Shown piece by piece: positions 10,755 to 19,590 of a DNA stretch of 64,000 nucleotides. The stretch's first letter is position 1, and every line of letters starts with the position of its first letter. The position numbers were made by a program, and so were the translations under genes. The stretch comes from Litorivita pollutaquae (GTDB taxonomy: Bacteria > Pseudomonadota > Alphaproteobacteria > Rhodobacterales > Rhodobacteraceae): assembly GCF_003205515.1 (NCBI RefSeq), contig NZ_KZ826487.1:1-64000 (forward strand), read 5' to 3'. The notes under the pieces are model-generated. The model did not search any database. It was given only the letters and a program-made list of their open reading frames with translations, and was not told the origin of the DNA.

Positions 10755-11498
10755 ATGGACGACAAGACCACTCATTTCGGATTTGAAACCGTGCCAGAGG
10801 CCGAAAAGGCAGGGCGCGTGCAGGGGGTCTTTGGCTCGGTCGCGTCGAAATATGATGTGATGAATGATGTCATGTCGATGGGTATCCACCGCATTTGGAA
10901 AGATGCGATGATGGATTGGCTCGCGCCGCGTAAAGGGCAACGTTTGCTCGATGTGGCGGGCGGCACCGGCGATATTTCCTTCCGCTTTCTCAAACGCGCA
11001 GGCGAGGCCCATAGCACGGTTCTGGACATCACCGAACCGATGCTCGTCGAAGGCCGCAAACGCGCCGAGGCCGAACAGATGGCGTCGAGCCTCGATTGGG
11101 TCGTCGGGGATGCGATGGCGCTTCCGTTTGAGGATAACACCTTTGACGTCTACACAATCAGCTTTGGCATCCGCAATGTTACACGCCCGCAAGAGGCGCT
11201 GAACGAGGCGTTCCGCGTCCTCAAGCCCGGCGGGCGCTTGATGGTTCTGGAATTTAGCCAATTGCCCAATGCGGCGATGCAAAAAGCCTATGACGCCTAT
11301 TCCTTCAACGTCATTCCGCGCATGGGGAAATTGATCGCCAATGACGCCGACAGCTATCAATATCTGGTGGAATCTATCCGCAATTTTCCGGATCAAGAGA
11401 CGTTTTTGCAAATGGTGAAAACCGCAGGCTTTGAAAATGCCTCTTATCGCAATCTGTCGCTTGGCATCGCGGCGCTGCATTCGGGATGGAAAATTTAA
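10755..11498 (+). CDS. ubiE: demethylmenaquinone/2-methoxy-6-polyprenyl-benzoquinol methyltransferase
   Basis: SAM-dependent C-methyltransferase of ubiquinone (and, where present, menaquinone) synthesis. The 247-residue protein carries the class I methyltransferase glycine motif [14 protein letters not shown], the family motif [18 protein letters not shown], and [14 protein letters not shown]. The ATG at 10755 ([13 protein letters not shown]) was chosen since the start fits UbiE; the frame is open far upstream only by chance. The stop abuts the ubiB start (TAA-ATG with no gap), so the two genes are translationally coupled. Confidence 0.96.
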   Translation: MDDKTTHFGFETVPEAEKAGRVQGVFGSVASKYDVMNDVMSMGIHRIWKDAMMDWLAPRKGQRLLDVAGGTGDISFRFLKRAGEAHSTVLDITEPMLVEGRKRAEAEQMASSLDWVVGDAMALPFEDNTFDVYTISFGIRNVTRPQEALNEAFRVLKPGGRLMVLEFSQLPNAAMQKAYDAYSFNVIPRMGKLIANDADSYQYLVESIRNFPDQETFLQMVKTAGFENASYRNLSLGIAALHSGWKI

Positions 11499-13037
11499 AT
11501 GCGCGGCCCGCATAATATCTGGCGGTTGATCCGCACCGGTGCCACGCTCGAACGCACCGGCGCGATGAAGCAACTTTTGGACGCCTACGAGGCGCCCGGC
11601 TTGGTGCGCGTGGCGCTGCGCGGCCTTGCGTGGCCGTTCCAATGGCTCGGCGTAAAAGGCGACGCGGCCTTCCCGCCGATCCCGCGCGCGCTGCAGGCGC
11701 TCGGACCCGCCTACATCAAATTCGGGCAAATCATCTCGACCCGTCCGGATTTGGTCGGCGATGATCTGGCGGCTGAACTGCGCGTCCTGCAAGATCGTCT
11801 GCCACCCTTTGATACGGCGCTCGCCCGCGCCGCCGTCGAGGTGGAAATCGGCCAGCCGCTCGATGCCGTCTTCGATACGTTTTCCGGACCCGTGGCCGCC
11901 GCGTCGATCGCGCAGGTGCATCGTGGTACATTGAAAGACAGCGGAGAAGACGTCGCAATCAAAGTCCTCCGCCCCGGTATCACCAAGGCCTTCCGCCGTG
12001 ATATCGATGCGTTCTACCTTGCGGCCAATGCCATCGAATTCCTGTCACCCGCATCGCGTCGTTTGCGCCCAACCGAAGTGATTGATCATTTTGCCGGTGT
12101 CGTGGCGGGCGAATTGGATTTGCGGCTCGAAGCGGCCTCGGCGTCCGAATTTGCCGCCAATACCGAACATGACGAGGGCTTTGAGTTGCCCCGCGTTGAT
12201 TGGAATCTGTCGGGGCGCTCGGTCATGGTGATGACATGGGCCGAAGGCGTCGCTTTGGGCGACAATGCGGCCTTGGATGCGGCGGGGCATGACCGCGCAA
12301 CCTTGTCCAAACGGGTGTTGCAACTGTTCCTCAGCCACGCTTTGCGCGACGGATTTTTCCACGCCGACATGCATCAGGGCAATCTCAAGGTCGCGCCCTC
12401 GGGCAATATCATTGCCTATGATTTCGGCATCATGGGTCATATCGATGAATACACCCGCCGCGTCTATGCCGAGATCCTCTATGGGTTTATCAAACGCGAT
12501 TATATGCGCGTGGCGCAGGTGCATTTCGAAGCGGGCTATGTCCCTGCCGACCGCGATGTTGATGAATTCGCCCGTGCGATCCGCGCCGTGGGCGAGCCGA
12601 TTTTCGGCATGGATGCGACCAAAATCTCGATGGGACGGTTGTTGAGCTACCTCTTCGAGGTGACCGAACGGTTCGGCATGGAAACCCGCACGGAACTGAT
12701 CCTATTGCAACGCACGATGGTGGTTGTCGAAGGCGTCGCGCGCAGTCTTGATCCCCAGATGAACATTTGGGAAACGGCCAAGCCGGTGGTCGAGGATTAC
12801 ATCAAGCAAAGCCTCGGCCCGCGGGCGTTGGCCAAGGACCTCAAGAAAACCGCGCAGGTTCTGGCGCGTTTTGGGCCACGCCTTCCCGCATTGGTCGAAG
12901 CCGCCTTGATCCGGCAGGCCGAACCGCCCCGCGCCGCGCCGAAGCCCTCCGCGTGGAGGCCGGCGGGACTGATCCTGGCGGGGGTGGTCATTGGGGCGCT
13001 GCTCATGGGCGCGGCGATGGCGCTCGGCGCATTTTGA
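11499..13037 (+). CDS. ubiB: ubiquinone biosynthesis kinase-like protein UbiB (ABC1/AarF)
   Basis: Atypical ADCK/UbiB-family ATPase needed for ubiquinone synthesis, thought to help lipid intermediates leave the membrane. It has 512 residues. The family-specific KFGQ motif is in AYIKFGQIISTRPDL, and the alanine-rich nucleotide loop is AAASIAQVHRG. The catalytic loop and metal site are HADMHQGNLKV and YDFGIMG. The C-terminus ends in a glycine/alanine-rich hydrophobic segment (LILAGVVIGALLMGAAMAL), the usual membrane anchor. It begins on the base after the ubiE stop. Confidence 0.95.
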   Translation: MRGPHNIWRLIRTGATLERTGAMKQLLDAYEAPGLVRVALRGLAWPFQWLGVKGDAAFPPIPRALQALGPAYIKFGQIISTRPDLVGDDLAAELRVLQDRLPPFDTALARAAVEVEIGQPLDAVFDTFSGPVAAASIAQVHRGTLKDSGEDVAIKVLRPGITKAFRRDIDAFYLAANAIEFLSPASRRLRPTEVIDHFAGVVAGELDLRLEAASASEFAANTEHDEGFELPRVDWNLSGRSVMVMTWAEGVALGDNAALDAAGHDRATLSKRVLQLFLSHALRDGFFHADMHQGNLKVAPSGNIIAYDFGIMGHIDEYTRRVYAEILYGFIKRDYMRVAQVHFEAGYVPADRDVDEFARAIRAVGEPIFGMDATKISMGRLLSYLFEVTERFGMETRTELILLQRTMVVVEGVARSLDPQMNIWETAKPVVEDYIKQSLGPRALAKDLKKTAQVLARFGPRLPALVEAALIRQAEPPRAAPKPSAWRPAGLILAGVVIGALLMGAAMALGAF

Positions 13038-13134
13038 CATCTGCTGCGGGCCTTGCGGCGCATATTTACGACACTTGCTTATTTTGCCACACTGCTAGGC
13101 GCTCTGCTCTGTTCAGGACGGGGTTTGGCGGCTA

Positions 13135-15291
13135 ATGTTTGCTCAAAGGCGGGCCATAGCCGCCAAATGGTTACCTGAGGTGGAGACGCTTTTGTCCGGA
13201 TTGTCCAAATTGCTATCAGGCACCTGTGCCTTGGTGCTCTGCACTGCGGCGGTCCCGCAGGCTGAAACCCTGACCACCACGTCGTTCAACATGTATGGCC
13301 TCCCCAGCGGATTGATCGACATGCCCACGGCGGAAATGGCGCCGGATGCGCAATTCACCTCAACGATATCGCATTTTGCCGACAGCACACGCGTGACGCT
13401 GAGCTTTCAAATCGCGCCGCGCCTGACCGGCAGTTTCCGTTATAGCGCGGTCGAGGGGCTGCAAATCCCCGGCTACACGTTGTCGTCCTATTACGACCGC
13501 AGCTTTGATTTGCGGTATCAATTTCTCGATGAAGGCACCTATCGCCCGGCTATGGCCGTCGGTCTGCGCGATTTTATCGGCACCGGTCTTTATGGGTCTG
13601 AATATTTGGTGGCGACCAAGAGCCTTGGTGACAAATGGCGTGTCACTGGCGGTGTCGGTTGGGGCCGTCTGGGCAGCGCGAACAGCTTTGCCAGCAGCGG
13701 TACCCGCCCGACTGGTTACCTTGGCACCGGCGGCTTGCCGAGCCTCGACAAGTTCTTTCGTGGCGATATGGCGGCCTTTGGCGGCGTGACCTATCAGCAT
13801 TCCGACAAGCTGCGTTTGAAAATGGAATATTCCTCGGATGCCTACACCCAAGAGGTTGGCGATGGCCTGTTCACCCGCGATGGTGCGCTTAATTTTGGCG
13901 CGGAATATCAGTTCGCCCAAGGGGCGCAGCTTGGGCTTTATGCAATGCATGGCGGCAATCTGGCCGCGATGGTGTCTTTCTCGACCAATCCGAAAACCGC
14001 CCCCGTCCCGGGCAGCGCGGATGTCGCACCTTTGGCGGTTCTGCCGCGCGGCAAAAGCGCCCGCGATCTGGGATGGAGCACGCAGCCGCAGGCGGTGGGG
14101 CAGACGGTTGCCAATCTCAAGACGCTGGTTGAATTCGAAGGTCTGACGCTGGAGTCCTATAAACTGACTGGCACGAGCGTCCGCCTCGTGGTGCGCAACC
14201 CTCGCTTTGAGGCCGGTGCACAGCTTTTGGGCCGTGTGGCACGCGGTGCAACGCGCGCTTTGCCCGCCTCGGTGGAAACCATCACCGTTGTGCAAACCAG
14301 CCACGGCGTGCCGCTCAGCAGTGCCAGCTTCAAACGCAGCGATCTTGAGCGGTATGAATATGCCCCCGCCGAGGTCATGTATGATCGTATGGTTCTGACC
14401 GATGGCGCGGATGCGTTGGAGGGCACGGTTGCCATGACCGATGCTTATCCCCGTTTCGAATGGGCGCTGACCCCCTATGTCAGCATGTCGATGTTCGATC
14501 CGCAAAGCCCCGTGCGCGCCGATGGCGGGTTGAAATTAAGTGGCGATTGGCACATTGCGCCCGGCTGGGTGGCCTCGGGCGATATCACTGCCAAATTGGC
14601 AGGCAACCGCGATGAATTGCGTCCCGCGACCAGCACGGGGCTGCCTTTGGTGCGTTCGGACTTTGCAGAATATTCGCGCGGTCAGGATGTCGCCATGCCG
14701 AACCTGAGCCTGGCATATTATGGCCGCCTTGGTGAAGACCTCTATAGCCGCGTCACCACCGGATATCTGGAACGCGGGTTTGCCGGTGTGTCGGGTGAGG
14801 TTCTGTGGAAGCCGGTCGGCAGCCGCCTCGCGCTGGGCGGCGAGGTGAATTATGTCGCAAAACGCGCCTATGATGATGCCTTTGGCTTGCAGGACTATGA
14901 GGTCGCGACAGGCCACGGTTCGGTCTATTACGACATGGGCGAAGGATATCATGTGCAGGTTGATGCCGGCCGCTATCTCGCCGGTGACTGGGGCGCGACC
15001 GTGGCGATTGACCGCGAGTTTGCAAACGGGTGGTCGATCGGTGCCTATGCCACCAAAACCAATATTTCCGCCGCACAGTTCGGCGAAGGCTCCTTCGACA
15101 AAGGCATCCGTTTCACCATGCCGCTGGCGTGGGCTTTGGGCACCTCGACACGGGCGAAAACATCGGCTTCGGTGGCCTCGTTGACCCGCGATGGCGGCGC
15201 AAGATTGCGGGTGCAAGGGCGGCTTTATGAGCAAGTGCGCGATGCGCATGAACCCGAATTGGCAAAAAGCTGGGGTAAATTCTGGCGATGA
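13135..15291 (+). CDS. YjbH-domain outer-membrane protein (exopolysaccharide-associated)
   Basis: A 718-residue protein of the YjbH family, predicted outer-membrane beta-barrel proteins tied to exopolysaccharide production in the Escherichia coli yjbEFGH operon. After a hydrophobic N-terminus (SGTCALVLCTAAVPQAETL) comes the YjbH-typical SFNMYGLPSGLIDMPTAEM, then repeated aromatic/glycine strands such as YRPAMAVGLRDFIGTGLYGS. The start is uncertain: the ATG at 13135 gives a long pre-signal stretch, while a TTG at 13192 preceded by GAGGTGGAG would give a compact signal peptide. It overlaps the next gene region by only the stop codon. yjbE and yjbG homologues are not present. Confidence 0.85.
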   Translation: MFAQRRAIAAKWLPEVETLLSGLSKLLSGTCALVLCTAAVPQAETLTTTSFNMYGLPSGLIDMPTAEMAPDAQFTSTISHFADSTRVTLSFQIAPRLTGSFRYSAVEGLQIPGYTLSSYYDRSFDLRYQFLDEGTYRPAMAVGLRDFIGTGLYGSEYLVATKSLGDKWRVTGGVGWGRLGSANSFASSGTRPTGYLGTGGLPSLDKFFRGDMAAFGGVTYQHSDKLRLKMEYSSDAYTQEVGDGLFTRDGALNFGAEYQFAQGAQLGLYAMHGGNLAAMVSFSTNPKTAPVPGSADVAPLAVLPRGKSARDLGWSTQPQAVGQTVANLKTLVEFEGLTLESYKLTGTSVRLVVRNPRFEAGAQLLGRVARGATRALPASVETITVVQTSHGVPLSSASFKRSDLERYEYAPAEVMYDRMVLTDGADALEGTVAMTDAYPRFEWALTPYVSMSMFDPQSPVRADGGLKLSGDWHIAPGWVASGDITAKLAGNRDELRPATSTGLPLVRSDFAEYSRGQDVAMPNLSLAYYGRLGEDLYSRVTTGYLERGFAGVSGEVLWKPVGSRLALGGEVNYVAKRAYDDAFGLQDYEVATGHGSVYYDMGEGYHVQVDAGRYLAGDWGATVAIDREFANGWSIGAYATKTNISAAQFGEGSFDKGIRFTMPLAWALGTSTRAKTSASVASLTRDGGARLRVQGRLYEQVRDAHEPELAKSWGKFWR

Positions 15292-15305
15292 AGGACGGGC
15301 GCGCG

Positions 15306-15986
15306 ATGATCACGAAATATGGTGTCTGGGTGGTGGTGGCTGCGGCTGGACTGATGTTGGCGAGTTGCGGCAATTCCCCAACCCGCACCGATGCCAACAA
15401 AAAACTGGCGGTGGGCGTGTTGCAATCCGTGGGTCTTGGTCCGAAAGCGCCGCCCGCCCCGTCAGAAGCACAGCAGATCGCCGGTGCGATGGTCGAAAAA
15501 ACCGGTGATTTGCGGATGGTGCGTATTCCCCAAAGGGACGTGGCTGCCGCGATTTATCCGGTGCAGAGGAATCAGGGTGTGCGGCTTTGGGCTTCGGCAG
15601 ATCAACGCGGGTTTTACTTTCGCGATGGGATGCTGGTCGCCACGCGCGGGCTTGGCGGGGATTTGATGCAGGCCGAGGTGCGCCAAAGCCTGGCGCATGT
15701 CACATCCCGCAGATCGGGCCGCGCCCTGCGGGTGCACCGGTATCTGACCGGTGACAATCAACCTGATCTGCGCCGCGTGAATTGCCGTATCACGCCAATG
15801 GGTCAGGAGGCGGTGCGCTATGCTGCCATGTCGGCGCAGACCGTAAAAATGCGCGAAACCTGCGAGGGCGGCGAGACCCGGTTTGAAAATGTCTACTGGG
15901 TGAGCGCCAGCGGCAAAATCGTCAGATCGGTGCAGTGGCAAGGCGATATGGGCGGGATGATAGAGTTTATCGACATCCGCAATTGA
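15306..15986 (+). CDS. YjbF/GfcB-family lipoprotein
   Basis: A 226-residue predicted lipoprotein. The N-terminus MITKYGVWVVVAAAGLMLAS leads to a lipobox LASC (cysteine at residue 21), so it should be acylated and membrane-anchored. The body (IPQRDVAAAIYPVQRN, GLGGDLMQAEV and the ending FIDIRN) fits the YjbF/GfcB lipoproteins of group 4 capsule and exopolysaccharide loci. I favour the ATG at 15306 because AAGGAC precedes it; an ATG at 15288 that overlaps the yjbH stop would add six residues. Cotranscribed with yjbH. Confidence 0.83.
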   Translation: MITKYGVWVVVAAAGLMLASCGNSPTRTDANKKLAVGVLQSVGLGPKAPPAPSEAQQIAGAMVEKTGDLRMVRIPQRDVAAAIYPVQRNQGVRLWASADQRGFYFRDGMLVATRGLGGDLMQAEVRQSLAHVTSRRSGRALRVHRYLTGDNQPDLRRVNCRITPMGQEAVRYAAMSAQTVKMRETCEGGETRFENVYWVSASGKIVRSVQWQGDMGGMIEFIDIRN

Positions 15987-16148
15987 TCTGTCCGCATGGG
16001 TCCGGCTCCTGGTCCGCCAACGGGGTCAAAGGCCAACCGGTGATCCGCGCGGGATTCGGTACGCTATGGTCAAAAGCGTGCCCTGCGAGCATGTGAAGCC
16101 TGTTTTTGACAGCAGGTTGGGGCAAGGAAACGCGCCGTCACGCCTTAA

Positions 16149-16163
16149 TTTTGCAGTGCAAAA
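16149..16163. promoter_or_regulatory. perfect dyad TTTTGCA-G-TGCAAAA, candidate operator
   Basis: A perfect 7-1-7 palindrome, TTTTGCAGTGCAAAA, 15 bases upstream of the -35 box of the acyl-CoA operon promoter. A near-copy sits at the same relative position before the Liv-type transporter (28103-28117). TGCA-rich dyads of this kind resemble sites of PhaR-type regulators in related bacteria, but that is a suggestion only. Confidence 0.55.
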
Positions 16164-16177
16164 CAAAATTCCATTCA

Positions 16178-16206
16178 TTGACCACCTGTGCCCTCCGTTC
16201 TACTTT
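16178..16206 (+). promoter_or_regulatory. candidate promoter of the fadJ-acd-acd operon
   Basis: TTGACC (16178-16183) and TACTTT (16201-16206) with an ideal 17-base spacer, 82 bases before the GTG start of the multifunctional gene. The 15-bp dyad lies just upstream. The rest of the 301-base gap from 15987 shows no gene. Confidence 0.5.
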
Positions 16207-16287
16207 GCGCGAGAGCGCGGGGGAGGACGCCGCGCGCATCGCGCTTTCCCATGAAGGATGGGGATTGAAATGGGAGGATTTACGTAA

Positions 16288-18396
16288 GTGTCTGATATTA
16301 AAAAAGTAAATGACCAAATTTCAATCGAAAGCGTGGGTGATGTTGCGCTGGTTTGTATCAATTTCCCCCCGGTGAATGCCGCCGGAATCGGTGTGCGCGA
16401 GGGGCTGTCGAAAGCGATCGAGACCCTTAATGCCGAAGGCCGCGTCAAAGCCATAGCGATCTATGCGGCGGGCCGGACCTTTGTGGCGGGGGCGGATATC
16501 ACCGAGTTTGACAAGCCGCTGATGCAGCCGTCCTTGCCCGAGACGTTGAACACGATTGAGGCATCGCGCATTCCGGTCATTTGCGTTTTGCATGGCACGG
16601 CTTTGGGGGGCGGTTTGGAATTGGCCCTTGCGGCGCATGGGCGGATTGCGCTCGAAGGCACGCGCATTGGCCTGCCCGAAGTTTTCTTGGGTCTGTTGCC
16701 GGGCGCCGGCGGCACACAGCGTTTGCCGCGCCTGACCGGCATGGCCTTCGCGCTGGATGTGGCGTTGTCGGGCCGGCAAGTCTACGCGAAAGAAGCGCTG
16801 GACCAAGGCGCGATTGACCGCATCGCATCGGGCGATCCGCGCGATGTGGCATTGTCCGCCGCGCAGGAGGTCGTCGCCGGCACATTGGCGACGCGCCGCA
16901 CCTGTGATTTGGACAGCGAACTGGACCAAGCTGCCATTGACGGCACCCGCGCCATGCTCAAGAAAAAACAGGCGCATCTGGTTTCGCCGCATCTCATCGT
17001 TGATGCGGTGGAGCAATCCGCCGGCGATTTCGACGCGGGCCTGAAATTCGAGAGCGACAGCTTTATGGCGTGCCTCGATACGCCGCAGCGCGCGGGATTG
17101 ATCCATGCGTTCTTTGGTGAACGTGCGGTATCGAACATCGCCGAAGCCAAAGGCGCCCCCCGTGACATCGCCAAAATCGGCGTGATCGGCGGCGGCACCA
17201 TGGGATCGGGTATTGCGACCTCTTGCCTGATTGCCGGATATACGGTGCGCTTGATCGAAGTGGCCCAAGAGGGTTTGGATCGCGGCATGGCGACCATCAC
17301 CAAAAACCTCGAAGGGGCGGTGCGCCGTAGCAAAATGTCGGCCGAGGCGCGCGATGCGGCATTGGGCCGGTTGCATCCCGCGTTGGGCCTTGATGCCTTG
17401 GCCGATGTGGATTTGGTGATCGAAGCGGTCTTCGAGCAGATGGAGGTCAAGAAGGACATTTTTGGAAAACTCGACACGATCTGCAAGAAAGGCGCAATTT
17501 TGGCGTCGAACACCTCGTATCTGGATATCAACGAGATTGCGGATTGCACCGCGCGCCCTGGTGATGTGATCGGGCTGCATTTCTTTTCGCCCGCGCATGT
17601 CATGCGTTTGCTGGAAATTGTACAAGGCGCGAAAACCGATGCGGATGTTTTGGCGACCGGCTTTGCTTTGGCGAAGAAGCTCAAAAAGGTCGGCGTTCTG
17701 GCGCAGGTCTGCGATGGTTTCATCGGCAATCGCATTTTGGCACATTATAGCAAAATGGCCTCCTATCTGGTGCTGGATGGCGCCAGCCCGCAAGAGGTCG
17801 ATACCGCGCTTGAGGAATTCGGATTTGCCATGGGGCCGCATAAGGTTGGCGATCTGGCGGGTCTCGACATCGGTTGGATGACCCGCAAGCGCAAAGCCGG
17901 CACGCGCGATCCGCGCGAGCGTTACGCGGGCGATCTGGCCGATAGGATTTGCGAACAAGGTTGGTTCGGCCGCAAAACCGGAAAGGGGTATTACCTCTAT
18001 GATGACGGTGCCGCCGTGCCCCCCGTGCCGAACGAGGCCGTGGCCGGTTTCATCGACGCGATCCGCGCTGAAAAAGGCATCACGCCGAAAACCTTCAGCA
18101 ACCAGGAGATCGTGGATCGCTACATGACCGCGATGATCGTCGAAGCCACCCGTGTGGTCGCAGACGGCACCGCAAAGCGCCCTGTCGATATCGATATGGT
18201 GTTTCTCTTCGGATACGGCTTCCCGCGCTTTCGCGGTGGCCCGCTCCATTACGCCGATACGATTGGTGCGGCCGAGTTGGTCTCGCGCATCGAAACCTAT
18301 GCCAAAGACGACGAAGATTACTGGCAGGTGCCGGATCTGTTGCGGAAGATGGCCGCAGATGGCACCAGTTTTGCAGATTTGAACAAGGAGGGATGA
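16288..18396 (+). CDS. multifunctional enoyl-CoA hydratase / 3-hydroxyacyl-CoA dehydrogenase (FadJ/PimF-like)
   Basis: A 702-residue two-activity beta-oxidation enzyme. An N-terminal crotonase domain (about residues 10-190) has LHGTALGGGLELALAAHGRI and GLPEVFLGLLPGAGGTQRLP. An NAD-binding 3-hydroxyacyl-CoA dehydrogenase domain follows (about 295-475), with IGVIGGGTMGSGIATSCL and the catalytic-region HFFSPAHVMRLLEIV. Two C-terminal dehydrogenase domains end it (QVCDGFIGNRIL, YGFPRFRGGPLHYAD). The start is a GTG with GGAGG about 11 bases upstream. It heads an operon with two acyl-CoA dehydrogenase genes, an order like pimF-pimC-pimD of dicarboxylate degradation in Rhodopseudomonas. The exact substrate is unknown. 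Confidence 0.93.
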   Translation: MSDIKKVNDQISIESVGDVALVCINFPPVNAAGIGVREGLSKAIETLNAEGRVKAIAIYAAGRTFVAGADITEFDKPLMQPSLPETLNTIEASRIPVICVLHGTALGGGLELALAAHGRIALEGTRIGLPEVFLGLLPGAGGTQRLPRLTGMAFALDVALSGRQVYAKEALDQGAIDRIASGDPRDVALSAAQEVVAGTLATRRTCDLDSELDQAAIDGTRAMLKKKQAHLVSPHLIVDAVEQSAGDFDAGLKFESDSFMACLDTPQRAGLIHAFFGERAVSNIAEAKGAPRDIAKIGVIGGGTMGSGIATSCLIAGYTVRLIEVAQEGLDRGMATITKNLEGAVRRSKMSAEARDAALGRLHPALGLDALADVDLVIEAVFEQMEVKKDIFGKLDTICKKGAILASNTSYLDINEIADCTARPGDVIGLHFFSPAHVMRLLEIVQGAKTDADVLATGFALAKKLKKVGVLAQVCDGFIGNRILAHYSKMASYLVLDGASPQEVDTALEEFGFAMGPHKVGDLAGLDIGWMTRKRKAGTRDPRERYAGDLADRICEQGWFGRKTGKGYYLYDDGAAVPPVPNEAVAGFIDAIRAEKGITPKTFSNQEIVDRYMTAMIVEATRVVADGTAKRPVDIDMVFLFGYGFPRFRGGPLHYADTIGAAELVSRIETYAKDDEDYWQVPDLLRKMAADGTSFADLNKEG

Positions 18397-18399
18397 TCT

Positions 18400-19587
18400 A
18401 TGGATCTGAATTTTACCCAAGAGGAACGCAATTTCCGCGAGGAAGTGCGCAGCTATCTGGCAGAGAACCTGCCGGCGCGCATTTCGGATGCGGTGCGTGC
18501 GGGCGGCGAGTTGACCAAAGAGATGATGGTCGAATGGCACGCCATTTTGAACCGCAAAGGTTGGTTGGCGACGATTTGGCCGGTGGAGCACGGCGGCCCC
18601 GGTTGGACGCCTGTTGAGAAATATATTTTCGAGGATGAATGCTGCAAAGCCTATGCGCCGCGCATTGTACCTTTTGGCCTGTCGATGCTGGGGCCAGTGT
18701 TGATAAAATTCGGCAATGACGCGCAAAAATCAACCATCCTGCCGCGCATTCTCGATGGCACCGATTGGTGGTGTCAGGGCTATTCCGAACCGGGCGCCGG
18801 ATCGGACCTTGCCTCGCTCAAAACCCGCGCGGTGCGCGATGGTGATGAATGGGTGATCAACGGTCAAAAAACCTGGACCACGCTCGGCCAGCACGCCGAC
18901 AAAATCTTCTGTCTGTGCCGCACCGATCCCGACGCCAAACAGCAAGCAGGCATTTCCTTTATCCTCGTTGATATGGATGCCCCCGGCGTAGAATTGCGCC
19001 CGATCAAATTGATCGAAGGCGGCCATGAGGTGAACGAGGTCTTCTTTACCGATGTGCGCGTGCCCTACACCAACCTCGTAGGCGAGGAAAACAAAGGCTG
19101 GACCATCGCGAAATATCTGCTGACCCATGAACGCACTGGCATCGCCGGTGTCGGTTTCTCGATGCAGGCATTGGAAGAGGTCAAATCACTGGCCCGCAAG
19201 GTCAAGCGCAACGGCAAACCGCTGGCGCAAGATCCGCTGTTCTCGGCACGGGTCGCACAGGTCGAGATTGACCTCGAAGCGATGAAATTGACCAACTTGC
19301 GGATGCTCTTCAAAGCGCAACAACAAGGCGCACCGGGGCCGGAAACCTCGATCCTCAAGATCAAAGGCACCGTGATCGGCCAAGAGCTCAAAGACCTCGC
19401 GCGCCGCGCGCTCGGCCCCGTCGCCGCGCCGTTCCCCGGCCACATTACCGATGGCAACATCATGTTTGGCCCCGAAGATACGGCCCAGAACGCCGCGCGC
19501 TATTTCAACAACCGCAAGACCTCGATTTTCGGTGGATCCAACGAGATTCAGCGCAACATCCTGACCAAGACTATGCTGGAGCTTTGA
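18400..19587 (+). CDS. acyl-CoA dehydrogenase, large-subunit type (PimC-like)
   Basis: A 395-residue FAD-dependent acyl-CoA dehydrogenase. Signature regions are CQGYSEPGAGSDLASLKT (FAD/substrate contact), NGQKTWTTLGQHADKIFC, and the C-terminal FGGSNEIQRNI. In medium-chain enzymes the catalytic glutamate precedes this last motif; here glycine holds that position, so the base must be elsewhere, as in several heteromeric or long-chain types. It starts 4 bases after the preceding stop, and the next dehydrogenase begins 3 bases after its end. Overall pattern recalls the large subunit of pimeloyl-CoA dehydrogenase (PimC) from Rhodopseudomonas. A heteromer with the next gene product is likely. Confidence 0.9.
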   Translation: MDLNFTQEERNFREEVRSYLAENLPARISDAVRAGGELTKEMMVEWHAILNRKGWLATIWPVEHGGPGWTPVEKYIFEDECCKAYAPRIVPFGLSMLGPVLIKFGNDAQKSTILPRILDGTDWWCQGYSEPGAGSDLASLKTRAVRDGDEWVINGQKTWTTLGQHADKIFCLCRTDPDAKQQAGISFILVDMDAPGVELRPIKLIEGGHEVNEVFFTDVRVPYTNLVGEENKGWTIAKYLLTHERTGIAGVGFSMQALEEVKSLARKVKRNGKPLAQDPLFSARVAQVEIDLEAMKLTNLRMLFKAQQQGAPGPETSILKIKGTVIGQELKDLARRALGPVAAPFPGHITDGNIMFGPEDTAQNAARYFNNRKTSIFGGSNEIQRNILTKTMLEL

Positions 19588-19590
19588 CCC

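Noticed and set aside
10419-11921. Reverse-strand open frame of 500 codons across ubiE and ubiB
   Set aside because: It spans two conserved genes and an intergenic region, with no recognisable domain; a codon-bias artefact.
16066-16254. Small frames between yjbF and the FadJ-like gene
   Set aside because: They overlap the promoter and operator candidates, lack ribosome sites and have no similarity.
16321-18726. Very long reverse-strand open frame (801 codons) opposite the FadJ-like gene
   Set aside because: It lies antisense to a well-supported gene, has no family similarity, and long antisense frames are expected at this GC content and codon bias.
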